Positions 35,858 to 45,117 of a stretch of DNA of 64,000 nucleotides are shown here, in pieces. Each line of letters begins with the position of its first letter. Within the stretch, counting starts at the first letter, position 1. The position numbers and the translations under genes were made by a program. The notes below the pieces were generated by a model. It did no database searches. It saw only the letters and a program-made list of their open reading frames with translations, and had not been told where the DNA came from. Location: NCBI RefSeq assembly GCF_002866825.1, contig NZ_PKUS01000007.1, positions 186,001 to 250,000 on the forward strand, written 5' to 3'. This DNA comes from Pseudohalioglobus lutimaris. Its GTDB lineage: Bacteria; Pseudomonadota; Gammaproteobacteria; Pseudomonadales; Halieaceae.

Positions 35858-35873
35858 CTGTTTATCTATACAG
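35858..35873. promoter_or_regulatory. LexA box 1
   Basis: CTGTTTATCTATACAG matches the gammaproteobacterial SOS consensus CTGT-N8-ACAG exactly. It lies 12 bases upstream of the lexA ATG at 35846, downstream of the predicted -10. Confidence 0.88.
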
Positions 35874-35876
35874 TAC

Positions 35877-35892
35877 ATGTGATTATATACAG
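35877..35892. promoter_or_regulatory. LexA box 2
   Basis: ATGTGATTATATACAG fits CTGT-N8-ACAG with one mismatch (A for the first C). Its centre is 19 bp from box 1, and it covers the lexA -10 hexamer. The tandem arrangement resembles the double operator of E. coli lexA. Confidence 0.72.
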
Positions 35893-35911
35893 GTATTCGG
35901 CGAGATGACAA
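35882..35911 (-). promoter_or_regulatory. lexA promoter
   Basis: On the minus strand: -35 TTGTCA (35906-35911), an 18-base spacer, and -10 TATAAT (35882-35887). The matches are 5 of 6 and 6 of 6. Box 2 overlaps the -10 and box 1 lies just downstream, so LexA binding should occlude it. Confidence 0.72.
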
Positions 35912-36116
35912 TGGCGTGAAATATTCTGAGCCGGGTACCGGTCGCCTGTGCGATAAATGCATTCAGGGGCGCCAGGTTGCGCAGTCCGGGGGTGGTAGGG
36001 TGCTACAGGGAATAGGGTAAGCCAGGCCGATAGGGCAGTTACAGAACCATCTCCATCAGTTTGCGCAACAAATCAGCCGCATAAGGGGGGGCACTCGCCC
36101 TGGCCGGGTTGATTAG

Positions 36117-36434
36117 CTAAAGGTCTTCCACACCGTACATGGTGTCTGGCTCGATGGAATTTAACGGACTGTTCCAGTCCTCCGGATGCATCGGCAGGTC
36201 GGGGTCCAGCAGGTCTTCATCGTCCAGCTCAAAAGCAGTGCGCCAGTCTTCCGGGGCTTCAGCGTGCTGCAGTCGCATCTCGCGCCAGGCGTCCAGGTCA
36301 TATTCAGAGACTTCGCCGTCAAGGTACTGGGTTTCAATCGTCAGCGTAGTCGGGTCCCAGTCTATCACCTCGAACAGGGCATTGGATTGCAGGTCTTTGT
36401 ACCACCCTCCAATAACCGGGCTAAGCATTTTCAT
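36117..36434 (-). CDS. DUF6763-like small acidic protein
   Basis: A 105-residue, strongly acidic protein beginning MKMLSPVIGGWYKDLQSNALFEVIDWD and rich in Asp/Glu/Trp, with a motif WNSPLNSIEPDTMYGVEDL at the end. It resembles small DUF6763 proteins of gammaproteobacteria; the function is unknown. It is monocistronic, transcribed away from the mscS gene. The 264 bases between it and lexA hold the SOS operators and no other recognisable element. Confidence 0.75.
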   Translation of the reverse strand: MKMLSPVIGGWYKDLQSNALFEVIDWDPTTLTIETQYLDGEVSEYDLDAWREMRLQHAEAPEDWRTAFELDDEDLLDPDLPMHPEDWNSPLNSIEPDTMYGVEDL

Positions 36435-36596
36435 TGGCCTATACTCCAGGGTTTTGGTGTTACGACAACCAACATATCACGCTGCTTTCGCGTGTCCATT
36501 ATGTGAAAATGCTATAACCAACTGGCTACAAATTACGTTTGATAGGGTCGTATTTCTTTTCAAAACAGATCAAGCGCTTGCGTTACACTTCAAGAG

Positions 36597-36626
36597 TTGA
36601 CTTCAATCCATGCGCGATTTTATATA
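36597..36626 (+). promoter_or_regulatory. predicted promoter of the mscS-MTIP operon
   Basis: -35 TTGACT (36597-36602), an 18-base spacer and -10 TATATA (36621-36626), matching 5 of 6 and 4 of 6 consensus bases. The start would be near 36633, leaving a leader of about 73 bases. Confidence 0.5.
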
Positions 36627-36705
36627 CCCGCCTGGAGATAAGCTGAGCGTCTAACATGAAAAAATTGTCTAAAAACCACGCGAAACCGCGCTGGGAGAAT
36701 CCGCA

Positions 36706-37809
36706 GTGAAGGACCTTGGAGCGCGCCTGGAGTCACTTGCGGTGACGGCCGGATTGCCGTCGGAGACCCTGGCACTGCTGTTCCTGGTAAGTGCCGCGGT
36801 GATAGCACACCTTGTCTTAGGCTACCTGGTGCGGCGCTTGCACGATGCCGTGCAGACCAACAGCTACAACTGGGACGATGTTGTTGTCACGGCGCTGGCC
36901 CGCCCGCTGCGCGTTGTGCTCTGGGTGGTGGTGGCTTATGTCGCAATCAACCTCTACGTTGTCGGTGATAGCTGGCAGACGTACCTGTCCACCACCTACG
37001 ATACGTTGCTGGTGATGGTTTTGGCGTGGATCCTGCACCGACTTATCGGTGGGGCAGAGCAGGAACTGCTCAGCTCGCGTTATGGCGATAGCGGTTCAAA
37101 TGACAAGGCCACTGTGCACGCGGTGGCGCAGCTTCTGCGTGTGGCCATGTGGGTGATTGCCGGCCTGATGATCCTGCAGAGTGTCGGCGTGTCGGTCTCC
37201 GGCTTGCTGGCCTTTGGCGGTATAGGTGGTATTGCCGTCGGTTTCGCCGCCAAGGATCTGCTGGCCAACTTTTTTGGCGGGCTGAGTATTTATCTGGATC
37301 GACCGTTTACCGCGGGCGACTGGATCCGCTCACCCGACAAGCAGATCGAGGGCACGGTTGAAGACATAGGCTGGCGACTCACCCGTATCCGCACGTTCGA
37401 CCAGCGGCCATTGTATGTACCCAATGCCGTGTTCAGCCAGATTGCGGTGGAAAACCCGTCGCGCATGTTCAACCGGCGAATATACGAGACCATCGGCATC
37501 CGCTACGAAGACGCCGATAAAATGGGGCCCATTGTAGAGCAGGTCAAGGCCATGCTGCTTGCCCATGAGGAGATCGACCCGTCGCGCACGCTCATCGTGA
37601 ACTTCGTCTCGTTTGGTCCCTCTTCCCTGGACTTTTTCGTCTATACGTTCACCCGCACTACAGATTGGGTACGTTTCCACGCTATCAAGCAGGATGTTTT
37701 ATTGAAAATTCTTGAGATTATTCATGCCAATGGCGCAGATGTCGCCTTTCCGACACAAACATTGAAAATGCAGCAGGTGGTGCAAACCGGACCGGAGGCG
37801 TCGGCATGA
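36706..37809 (+). CDS. MscS-type mechanosensitive ion channel
   Basis: A 367-residue inner-membrane channel. Predicted spans lie at about 22-42, 62-84, 95-112 and 140-165, followed by the pore-lining TM3 region, LLAFGGIGGIAVGFAAKDLLANFFGG, rich in Gly and Ala as in MscS. The cytoplasmic beta and alpha/beta vestibule domains follow (SIYLDRPFTAGDWI...). It acts as an osmotic safety valve or small-ion channel. The GTG start at 36706 lies behind GGGAG. Its stop overlaps the next gene in ATGA fashion. Confidence 0.9.
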   Translation: MKDLGARLESLAVTAGLPSETLALLFLVSAAVIAHLVLGYLVRRLHDAVQTNSYNWDDVVVTALARPLRVVLWVVVAYVAINLYVVGDSWQTYLSTTYDTLLVMVLAWILHRLIGGAEQELLSSRYGDSGSNDKATVHAVAQLLRVAMWVIAGLMILQSVGVSVSGLLAFGGIGGIAVGFAAKDLLANFFGGLSIYLDRPFTAGDWIRSPDKQIEGTVEDIGWRLTRIRTFDQRPLYVPNAVFSQIAVENPSRMFNRRIYETIGIRYEDADKMGPIVEQVKAMLLAHEEIDPSRTLIVNFVSFGPSSLDFFVYTFTRTTDWVRFHAIKQDVLLKILEIIHANGADVAFPTQTLKMQQVVQTGPEASA

Positions 37810-38552
37810 GGATACTGGGAATCATCGGCGGCACCGGCATCGATCAGCTGGACGGCCTGGAGATTGTCGAATTGCATGAGCAGGAAACACCCTTCGGAGC
37901 GCCGTCTCGCGCCGTGCAGGAAGGGCGGCTGGGTCGGCAGCGATTATTTTTCCTGCAGCGCCACGGCAGTCCCAGGGCGATTCCCCCGCACCTGGTCAAC
38001 TACCGGGCCAACCTCTGGGCCTTGCAGTCCCTGGGAGTCACGGATGTCGTGGCGATCAACGCAGTCGGCGGCATCAGTGCCGACATGCGACCGGGGAGGC
38101 TGGTGATTCCCGATCAGATAGTCGACTACACCTGGGGGCGTGAGCACACTTTCGATACCGGCGCCGACGATACCCTGATGCATATCGACTTTACCTACCC
38201 CTATGACCGCGGATTGCGTGAAGCCCTGCTGGAGACAGCGCTTCATGAACAAATTCCACATCGGGGTGATGGGGTACACGGCGTGATGCAGGGGCCTCGC
38301 CTGGAGACGGCAGCGGAGATTCGTCGTATGGCCAGTGACGGTTGCGACCTGGTGGGTATGACGGGTATGCCCGAGGCTGCGCTCGCCCGCGAGCTCGGCA
38401 TCGCCTATGCCAGTGTATGCATGGTGGTTAACGCGGCGGCGGGGCTGGACGACAAACCCCTGACCCTGGACATGATGCGCGAGACATTGCAGCGGGAAGC
38501 CGCAGTGGTGGGGCGTCTGCTGGGCGCGCTGGCCGCCTGCGGGCGTTTCTGA
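37806..38552 (+). CDS. S-methyl-5'-thioinosine phosphorylase (MTAP family)
   Basis: A 248-residue purine nucleoside phosphorylase. The phosphate loop is IIGGTGI near the start; RHG and PPHLVNYRAN follow. The purine site reads NAVGGI and GMTGMPEAALAREL, instead of the adenosine-specific pattern of human MTAP. The Pseudomonas neighbour of csiV/mfd is a methylthioinosine phosphorylase, so MTIP is the best call; methylthioadenosine phosphorylase is the alternative. It salvages polyamine-derived thionucleosides. It overlaps the channel gene by 4 bases. Confidence 0.85.
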   Translation: MRILGIIGGTGIDQLDGLEIVELHEQETPFGAPSRAVQEGRLGRQRLFFLQRHGSPRAIPPHLVNYRANLWALQSLGVTDVVAINAVGGISADMRPGRLVIPDQIVDYTWGREHTFDTGADDTLMHIDFTYPYDRGLREALLETALHEQIPHRGDGVHGVMQGPRLETAAEIRRMASDGCDLVGMTGMPEAALARELGIAYASVCMVVNAAAGLDDKPLTLDMMRETLQREAAVVGRLLGALAACGRF

Positions 38553-38636
38553 CTCCCGGGCCCCGGTTGGAGGTGTGTTCGCTGGTGTGTCGGTGGGTGG
38601 CGCAGAACAGCAGTCAATCCTTGCTGCGAGTCCTGC

Positions 38637-39656
38637 TCAGTTCAATGCGGTCGCGCCGGCGAGCTCGGTGTCGGCCATAGCCTTCAGTTGATCCTCGTCC
38701 AGGGGCGTGAAACGGATCACTACGCCCAGCAGGGGATGATCGATGTAATGCACTTCGTTGCTGCGCATACGCCTCTTTTGCTGCAGTAGCACTGCATGTC
38801 GCCAGGGGTAAACCGGACCGGTATCTTCCACTTCAGCGATGGGTTCATTCGGGTCCGGTGTGTCCAGTGTGCCTGGCTGCGCAGGTGCCGAGACAAAATA
38901 GGGCTCCTCTTCGGGCACCGGCTCCGCTTCCTCCACTATCACCGCGGGTGGCCCCAGTGGCGGCGCGGGCATCCGCCACGCATTGTTGGGGAAATACTCC
39001 CCCCGGGTGTTAAGCCAGAGGTTGGTCTCCAGGTGCAGGTAACGGGAAATATGAATCTTGACGCTGCCCTGCAGCAGGGGCCAGTCGCCACTATCCCCTG
39101 AGCGGTCGATTACCAGCGGTATGGCGCTGTCCTTGCCCAGGACGGGCTGCACCCAGCGTTCGTGGAACAGGGTGCGATATCCGCCACTGCGCTGCATATA
39201 CGCTGCCTTGCCATAGAATTCACTCTCACCCAGTGGCAGGGCGACAAATGGGGTGGGCTGCATGGCTGATGAGGCCGCTGCCGCGTTTGCCGGCTCAACG
39301 GTAACGCGGCTGTCGGCAGCGGTCGGCAATGCCTCGGCTTCCATGATCGCCCCATCATTATTCTGCTCAGCCCTTAACCAGAGGCGTCCGAATTCGTCTA
39401 GTTCACTGATCCCCGGGTGTTCCGCCCGACGCGCCGCCACCTGTTCGGGGTAGATCAAAAACCGCGCTGTTCCCGGATAGGCCAGCTGTGGCAGCGCGTC
39501 CCATTGCTCACCAGTGTCAGCCTCGGGCTGGCTGAAAATTAACAGTTCTACCTGATACCAGCGCTGTTCCTGTTCCTGTTCCTGTGCCTGGGTGTGGATA
39601 GCCAGTAGTGAAAGCAGGGCGATGATGGAAACAAAAGGAAAGGGATTCGAGTGCAT
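38637..39656 (-). CDS. csiV: CsiV-like envelope protein
   Basis: A 339-residue secreted protein with a signal peptide (about 1-24, ending HTQAQ). It then has a short (Glu-Gln)n run and RWYQVELLIFSQ, the CsiV family signature. The C-terminal part has RMRSNEVHYIDHPLLGVVIRFTPL, also conserved. In Vibrio, CsiV is a periplasmic protein needed for peptidoglycan assembly with LpoA. Its ATG overlaps the mfd stop by one base (TGATG), so mfd and csiV are coupled, as in Pseudomonas. Confidence 0.85.
   Translation of the reverse strand: MHSNPFPFVSIIALLSLLAIHTQAQEQEQEQRWYQVELLIFSQPEADTGEQWDALPQLAYPGTARFLIYPEQVAARRAEHPGISELDEFGRLWLRAEQNNDGAIMEAEALPTAADSRVTVEPANAAAASSAMQPTPFVALPLGESEFYGKAAYMQRSGGYRTLFHERWVQPVLGKDSAIPLVIDRSGDSGDWPLLQGSVKIHISRYLHLETNLWLNTRGEYFPNNAWRMPAPPLGPPAVIVEEAEPVPEEEPYFVSAPAQPGTLDTPDPNEPIAEVEDTGPVYPWRHAVLLQQKRRMRSNEVHYIDHPLLGVVIRFTPLDEDQLKAMADTELAGATALN
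39565..39588 (-). repeat. hexamer tandem repeat in csiV
   Basis: Three TGTTCC units plus one TGTGCC in a row on the plus strand (39565-39588). On the coding strand this encodes the Glu-Gln repeats just after the signal peptide. Because the unit is six bases, slippage would lengthen or shorten the linker without breaking the frame. Confidence 0.7.
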
Positions 39657-42600
39657 CAGGCAGCGTTTTCCGTGGCGTCATTGGCAAATCGGTCGAGAAG
39701 CGTTTCCACATACTGCACGCGCTGGGCCTTGTCATCCAGATCTTGCTCAAAACGCAGGCGGGTGGCGCCGGCCAACTTGTATGAGCGGGGATCTGACTGC
39801 ACCAGGTTTACCAGGGACATTGGATTGACGCGGGTGTTCTCCTTGAAGTCGATACTACCACCACTGGCGCCGGCTTCAATGGCGCGAATGCCCAGGGACT
39901 CCGCCCGCAGACGCAGCCTGGAAACCAGGAAAAGGTTGCTCACCTGTTCCGGAAGCAGCCCGAAGCGGTCAATCATTTCCACCTGCAGTTCTCGTAGTTG
40001 GTCATCATCGGCGGCGGCTGCGATACGTTTATACAGCACCAGCCGTGTGTTGATGTCGGGAAGGTAGTCGCCGGGTATCAGGGCAGGGACGTGGAGGTTA
40101 ACTTCCGTGCCGGCGTCAAGGGGGGCGTCCACGTCGGGAATCTCCCCGCGTTTGAGTGCGGCCACGGCGCGTTCCAGCATGTCCATGTAAAGGGAAAAGC
40201 CCACAGAATGTATCTGCCCGCTCTGCTCGTCGCCCAGTAGTTCGCCCGCGCCGCGAATCTCCAGGTCATGGGTGGCCAGCATGTAGCCTGCGCCCAGATC
40301 TCCGGCGGCCTCGATAGCCTCCAGGCGCTTGCCGGCGTCAGCGGTGATTGCGGATCGTGGCGGCGTCAGCAGATAGGCGTATGCCTGGTGGTGAGAGCGG
40401 CCCACGCGACCGCGCAGCTGATGCAACTGCGCCAGGCCAAATTTGTCTGCGCGCTCGATAATGATTGTGTTGGCGTTAGGAATGTCGATACCGGTTTCGA
40501 TGATCGTAGTGCACAACAGAATGTGATGGCGCTGGTGGTAGAAGGCGGACATAACCTGTTCCAGCTCGGTTTCGCGCATCTGCCCGTGTGCGACCCCAAC
40601 CGTCAACTCCGGGACCAGTTCACGCAGCTTGCGCGCGCTTTCCTCTATCGACTTCACCTCGTTATGCAGGTAATACACCTGGCCACCGCGCAGGGTTTCA
40701 CGCAGTACCGCTTCCTTGATCAGCGCAACGTTATGCTCGCGCACAAACGTTTTGATTGAAAGGCGACGTGCAGGCGGCGTGGCGATGATGGACAGGTCGC
40801 GCATGCCGCCCAGCGCCATATTCAGCGTGCGTGGTATAGGCGTGGCGGTCAGGGTGAGAATGTCGACTTCCGAGCGCAGCGCTTTGATCGCCTCTTTTTG
40901 CTTCACGCCGAAACGATGCTCCTCGTCGATGATCAGCAAACCCAGGTCGTCGAAGTGGAAGTCACTTTGCAGCAGTTTGTGCGTGCCCACCAGTATGTCG
41001 ATTTTACCCTCGGCAATGCGCTTGCTGACCTCGCGCATCTGGGCCGCGGACTTGAAACGGGAAACCACTTCCACGTTCACCGGCCAATCGGCAAAGCGGT
41101 CGCTGAAGGAGCTGAAATGTTGTTGTGCCAGCAGTGTGGTTGGTACCAGCACCGCGACTTGTTTGCGGTTTTGGGTGGCGACGAAGGCCGCGCGCATCGC
41201 AACCTCGGTTTTGCCGAAGCCCACATCGCCACATACCAGTCGATCCATCACCCGGGGATTGCGCATGTCGTCGATGACCGCCTTGATGGTCACTTCCTGG
41301 TCGGGTGTCTCCTCGAAAGGGAATGCGGCGGAGAACTGGTCATAGGTGATGGGGTCAACCTCGAAAGCAAAACCCTTCCTGGCCTCTCGTCGCGCATAGA
41401 CTTCCAGCAATTGTGCTGCGATGTCATTGGCTTTCTCGCTGGCTTTACGCCGCGCCTTGTCCCACTGCTCCGAGCCCAGCGTATGCAGTGGCGCCAGGTC
41501 CGGGTCGGAACCGGCATAGCGGCTGATCAGGTGCAGCGAGGCAACGGGCACATAGAGCGTCGAGCCGCGGGCGTACTCCAGGGTGAGAAATTCTGTTTCC
41601 TGTTCATCCACAGTCAGCGATTGCAGGCCCACGTAGCGGCCGACGCCATGTTCCAGGTGCACCACGGGCACACCTTCACGTAACTCATTGATGTCCCGGA
41701 AGACATTGGCATTGGTGGCCTCGGCGCTGGCCCGTCGGCGCCGCCGCTGTGCCACCCGGTTGCCGAACAGCTGCGCCTCGCAAACCAGCGTTGGTTTGCC
41801 CGGCCCGAAGTAAAGGCCGCGATCCAGCGGAGCAGTGGCTATCGCGAAGGGCTCGCCCGACGCCAGGAAACTGTGCCAGTTACTGGTGGTGGGAGGCGTC
41901 AGGCCGTGCTCTCGCAGTGACTGCAGCAGGATTTCCCGGCGCCCTGCAGTTTCCGCACAAAGCAGGACAGGCCCGCCATGCTCGTTGATGAATCCGGCCA
42001 GGTTGGCGGCTGCCGAGCTGACGGTCTGGTCGGTGGCCAGGTCCGGAGGGGGTAAAACAGCGGTTTTCTGGTGGACGGGTGCCTCCGCCGTGTGCCGCAG
42101 TTCCAGCACCGGAAACTTGCCCAGCAAATGGTAGAACTCTTCCACAGGGGTAAACCCCTGCCTGGGCGGCAATAGCGGTCGCCGCGGGTCGATACCATAT
42201 TCTTCGAAGCGGCTGCCCACTTCATGCCAGAAGTGCTCTGCCGCATGGTGATGGTCGCCAGTGACAATAAGCGCTGTATTGTCAGGGAAGTAATCGAACA
42301 AGGTCGCGCAGTGCTCGAAGAACAGGGGCAGGTAGTACTCGCAACCACCCGGGCTGCGGCCTGCGCTGACCTCGCTATAGGTGGGGCAGCTGTCGTGGTC
42401 TACATCAAAGGTTTCCCACCAGTTCATCTGGAAACGGGTGATTGCACGGCTGTCCAGCGGGTATTCGCGCGCCGGTAACAGGTTAATGGCGCTGACCTTG
42501 TCCACGGTGAGCTGGTTTTCTGGGTCAAAGGTGCGCAGCGTATCGACCTCGTCGTCCAGCAAGTCGATGCGGAAGGGCAGCGAGGAGCCCATGGGGTAGA

Positions 42601-43120
42601 TGTCAAACAGCGATCCGCGCAGCGCAAATTCGCCATGTTCGAAGACGGTGTCTACATTGCGATAGCCATTGCGTTCCAGGTCCCGGCGAAAACTGTCCAG
42701 GTCTATACTTTGTCCTTCTTCCAGAACCAGGCTAGACCCGGCCACGTAATGCGTGGGCGGCAGGCGGTGCATTAGCGTCGGTACCGGCACCACCAGGATG
42801 CCGCCACGACAGTGGGGAAGTCGATGCAACGTGCTCAGGCGTTCCGAGATGATGTCCTGATGGGGTGAAAAGTTATCGTAGGGCAGGGTCTCCCAGTCAG
42901 GGAAAGCCAGAATTTCAAGGTCGCCGTCCAGGTAAAACGGCAGCTCCCGCTCCAGCGCGAGCGCTGAACTGGTGTCTGCTGTGATCACCACCAGTAGCTG
43001 CCCCGGGCTGGCGAGTTCGGCAATACAGCGCGCGTCGCTGCCCCCGTAAAACGGCCCCACGGCTGTTCGGGTCCCGGGCTTTTCAGGCCAGGGCGTATCC
43101 TGGATCAGGGCGGTAAACAT
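39656..43120 (-). CDS. mfd: transcription-repair coupling factor
   Basis: A 1154-residue translocase that removes stalled RNA polymerase and recruits UvrA. It has an N-terminal UvrB-homology module and the RNA-polymerase interaction (CarD-like) domain at about 477-545 (REGVPVVHLEHGVGRYVG). Helicase motifs are GDVGFGKTE (Walker A, about 630), DEEH (about 728) and the TAT-containing motif III. The TRG motif and C-terminal autoinhibitory domain follow. The open frame extends 51 codons upstream, but ATG 43120 gives the family-typical start. Confidence 0.95.
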   Translation of the reverse strand: MFTALIQDTPWPEKPGTRTAVGPFYGGSDARCIAELASPGQLLVVITADTSSALALERELPFYLDGDLEILAFPDWETLPYDNFSPHQDIISERLSTLHRLPHCRGGILVVPVPTLMHRLPPTHYVAGSSLVLEEGQSIDLDSFRRDLERNGYRNVDTVFEHGEFALRGSLFDIYPMGSSLPFRIDLLDDEVDTLRTFDPENQLTVDKVSAINLLPAREYPLDSRAITRFQMNWWETFDVDHDSCPTYSEVSAGRSPGGCEYYLPLFFEHCATLFDYFPDNTALIVTGDHHHAAEHFWHEVGSRFEEYGIDPRRPLLPPRQGFTPVEEFYHLLGKFPVLELRHTAEAPVHQKTAVLPPPDLATDQTVSSAAANLAGFINEHGGPVLLCAETAGRREILLQSLREHGLTPPTTSNWHSFLASGEPFAIATAPLDRGLYFGPGKPTLVCEAQLFGNRVAQRRRRRASAEATNANVFRDINELREGVPVVHLEHGVGRYVGLQSLTVDEQETEFLTLEYARGSTLYVPVASLHLISRYAGSDPDLAPLHTLGSEQWDKARRKASEKANDIAAQLLEVYARREARKGFAFEVDPITYDQFSAAFPFEETPDQEVTIKAVIDDMRNPRVMDRLVCGDVGFGKTEVAMRAAFVATQNRKQVAVLVPTTLLAQQHFSSFSDRFADWPVNVEVVSRFKSAAQMREVSKRIAEGKIDILVGTHKLLQSDFHFDDLGLLIIDEEHRFGVKQKEAIKALRSEVDILTLTATPIPRTLNMALGGMRDLSIIATPPARRLSIKTFVREHNVALIKEAVLRETLRGGQVYYLHNEVKSIEESARKLRELVPELTVGVAHGQMRETELEQVMSAFYHQRHHILLCTTIIETGIDIPNANTIIIERADKFGLAQLHQLRGRVGRSHHQAYAYLLTPPRSAITADAGKRLEAIEAAGDLGAGYMLATHDLEIRGAGELLGDEQSGQIHSVGFSLYMDMLERAVAALKRGEIPDVDAPLDAGTEVNLHVPALIPGDYLPDINTRLVLYKRIAAAADDDQLRELQVEMIDRFGLLPEQVSNLFLVSRLRLRAESLGIRAIEAGASGGSIDFKENTRVNPMSLVNLVQSDPRSYKLAGATRLRFEQDLDDKAQRVQYVETLLDRFANDATENAA

Positions 43121-43223
43121 GAATCTCGGTCTGTTGTCAGCTTGCGGGGGCGCATTGTATCGCGCTCGCGGCCGGGGTCTCCAGTGGCGTGACCGGATAG
43201 ATTGTAAAAATGCCGGGGGCAGG

Positions 43224-43252
43224 TTGCGCCCGCCCAGCCATCGGACGATAAT
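43224..43252 (+). promoter_or_regulatory. predicted gap promoter
   Basis: -35 TTGCGC (43224-43229), a 17-base spacer and -10 GATAAT (43247-43252). The -10 is good (5 of 6), the -35 poor (3 of 6). The start would be about 24 bases before the gap GTG codon. It lies in the 162-base gap between divergent mfd and gap. Confidence 0.42.
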
Positions 43253-43282
43253 ACGCGCCCCCTTCGATGCCATTACCCAGGA

Positions 43283-44761
43283 TTGAGAGCCGTGAACGAC
43301 CGCAAGAGAAAACGCCCAGACGATTATTTCAAGGATTGGAAGCAGCGCGAGGCCCTGGCTGAGGGGATGATTCCCATCGTTGGCAGCCTGTCGCGGGAAC
43401 GCAACGTCAAGTGCTACATCTACGGCAAGTCACTGGTAAACCGTTCGGTTACCGAAATAATGAAAGACCACCGTTACGTGCGCCAGTTGGAAGCGAACGA
43501 GTTGTCGGAATTCGAGACCTTTCCGGTCCTCTCCGAACTCGCCAAGCTTGACCTGGGGCCTGCGCATATCGATGTTGGCCGCATTGCCGTTAATTATTAC
43601 GACAAGGGCAAGGGAGAGGGACTCTCCGTGGAAGAGTTCGTGCGCCAGGAAGTGGCCGAGGACATTGGCTCCCAGTCCAAGCCGTTGGAAAAGCCCCAGG
43701 ACGTGGTGCTCTACGGATTCGGTCGTATTGGCCGGCTGATGGCGCGCATCCTGATAGACAAGACGGACGGAGGCGACGGATTGCGCCTGCGCGCCGTGGT
43801 CGTGCGCAAAGGCAAGGCCCCCAATGACCTGGTCAAGCGGGCCAGCCTGCTGCGTCGCGACTCAGTCCACGGTGCATTTGATGGCACCATCCGCGTGGAT
43901 GAGGAACGTCAGTCCTTCGTCGCCAATGGTAACGAGGTGAAGGTGATCTATGCCGATGGCCCGGACACCATAGATTACACCCAGTATGGTATCGACAATG
44001 CCATCGTCGTTGACAATACCGGCGTTTGGCGTGATGAAGCCGGCCTTTCCCTGCACCTCAAGAGCAAGGGTGTTGCCAAGGTCGTGCTAACGGCACCGGG
44101 CAAAGGCGACCTGAAAAATGTCGTACACGGCATCAATCACGAAATGATCGAGCCAACCGATAGTATTATTTCGGCCGCCTCCTGCACCACTAACGCCATC
44201 GCGCCGCCGCTCAAGGCCATGGATGATGAGTTCGGGATTCTTGCCGGTCATGTGGAAACGGTGCACGCTTTCACCAATGACCAGAACCTGATCGACAACT
44301 ACCACAAGGCATCGCGTCGCGGTCGCGCCGCGCCACTGAATATGGTGATCACCGAGACCGGCGCCGCTACGGCGGTGGGCAAGGTGTTGCCGCAGCTGCT
44401 TGGCAAGCTGACAGGCAATGCGATTCGTGTGCCCACACCCAATGTGTCAATGGCAATCCTCAACCTTACCCTGGGCAAGGAAACGACAGCGGAAGAGGTG
44501 AACGAGTACATGCGCAGCCAGGCGTTGCACTCGTCGTTGCGCAACCAGATCGACTTCTCCAACTCTCCTGAAGTGGTCTCCACCGACTTCGTGGGCTCGC
44601 GTCACGCCTGCATCTTTGATGCCCAGGCCACCATCGTCAATGGCAATCAGGCGGTGTTGTATCTCTGGTACGACAATGAGTTCGGTTACAGCTGCCAGGT
44701 GCACCGCATCGTGGAGCAAATGGCGGGCATCGACTTCGCTGTTTACCCCAAGGAAGCCTGA
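43283..44761 (+). CDS. gap: glyceraldehyde-3-phosphate dehydrogenase with N-terminal extension
   Basis: A 492-residue GAPDH. About 130 residues of N-terminal extension precede the NAD-binding domain (YGFGRIGRLMARIL). The catalytic Cys301 is in SAASCTTNAIAPP and the C-terminal NEFGYSCQVHRI is present. This long form lies next to mfd and nqr in Pseudomonas too, where it is thought to serve gluconeogenesis or a NADP-linked role; that function is not readable from the sequence here. The GTG start at 43283 lies behind GATTGAGAG. Confidence 0.93.
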   Translation: MRAVNDRKRKRPDDYFKDWKQREALAEGMIPIVGSLSRERNVKCYIYGKSLVNRSVTEIMKDHRYVRQLEANELSEFETFPVLSELAKLDLGPAHIDVGRIAVNYYDKGKGEGLSVEEFVRQEVAEDIGSQSKPLEKPQDVVLYGFGRIGRLMARILIDKTDGGDGLRLRAVVVRKGKAPNDLVKRASLLRRDSVHGAFDGTIRVDEERQSFVANGNEVKVIYADGPDTIDYTQYGIDNAIVVDNTGVWRDEAGLSLHLKSKGVAKVVLTAPGKGDLKNVVHGINHEMIEPTDSIISAASCTTNAIAPPLKAMDDEFGILAGHVETVHAFTNDQNLIDNYHKASRRGRAAPLNMVITETGAATAVGKVLPQLLGKLTGNAIRVPTPNVSMAILNLTLGKETTAEEVNEYMRSQALHSSLRNQIDFSNSPEVVSTDFVGSRHACIFDAQATIVNGNQAVLYLWYDNEFGYSCQVHRIVEQMAGIDFAVYPKEA

Positions 44762-44769
44762 CGCGAGCC

Positions 44770-44816
44770 TGGCCACGGATGTCCCCCTGCAAATAGCCGG
44801 GGGTATTGTGTGGCCA
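44770..44816 (+). terminator. hairpin terminator after gap
   Basis: TGGCCAC (44770-44776) pairs with GTGGCCA (44810-44816). Inside it, CCCCC (44783-44787) pairs with GGGGG (44799-44803), separated by symmetric 6-base internal loops. A T-rich run (TCTCTCTTTT) follows. It starts 9 bases after the gap stop. Confidence 0.55.
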
Positions 44817-44985
44817 ATCTCTCTTTTGCTTCGCCGCTCCGGGGTCTCCAACCCGGTTCCTCTCTCGCCTCAGGCGCCCGCTCATCCCTCCTGGGGTATT
44901 CGACTATAGTCGTAATATCCCCGCAAAACCTGTTCAAAATCAAAGAACTGCCTACGATATTGTGGTCTTTTTAAGGCGCTTCTTC

Positions 44986-44991
44986 TATAAT
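44986..44991 (+). promoter_or_regulatory. predicted -10 of the nqr operon promoter
   Basis: A perfect TATAAT followed by the GC-rich stretch GCGCGCGG, which is where transcription would begin (about 44998). No strong -35 is seen at 16-18 bases; a TTGTGG lies 20 bases upstream. It would leave a leader of about 145 bases before nqrA. Confidence 0.5.
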
Positions 44992-45055
44992 GCGCGCGGT
45001 TTGGGGCAGGTGGTACAGCGTGCCATCCCAGAGCGGCAGAAGTAGCAAGGAATCG

Positions 45056-45117
45056 GTGAGGTAAGACCCCCGGGAGCCTTTGAGATTTCTGCACCGCAGT
45101 GTCCCGGGCCATCTCAC
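45056..45117 (+). promoter_or_regulatory. structured 5' leader of the nqr operon
   Basis: Two nested stems: GTGAG (45056-45060) with CTCAC (45113-45117), and CCCGGGA (45069-45075) with TCCCGGG (45102-45108), enclosing a 26-base loop. A further small hairpin can form at 45011-45025. The structure ends 25 bases before the nqrA ATG. It may be a regulatory leader, but I recognise no known riboswitch in it. Confidence 0.4.

Noticed and set aside
36571-36580. Ten-base palindrome CAAGCGCTTG upstream of mscS.
   Set aside because: Short perfect palindromes of this kind are common by chance; nothing links it to a regulator in the window.
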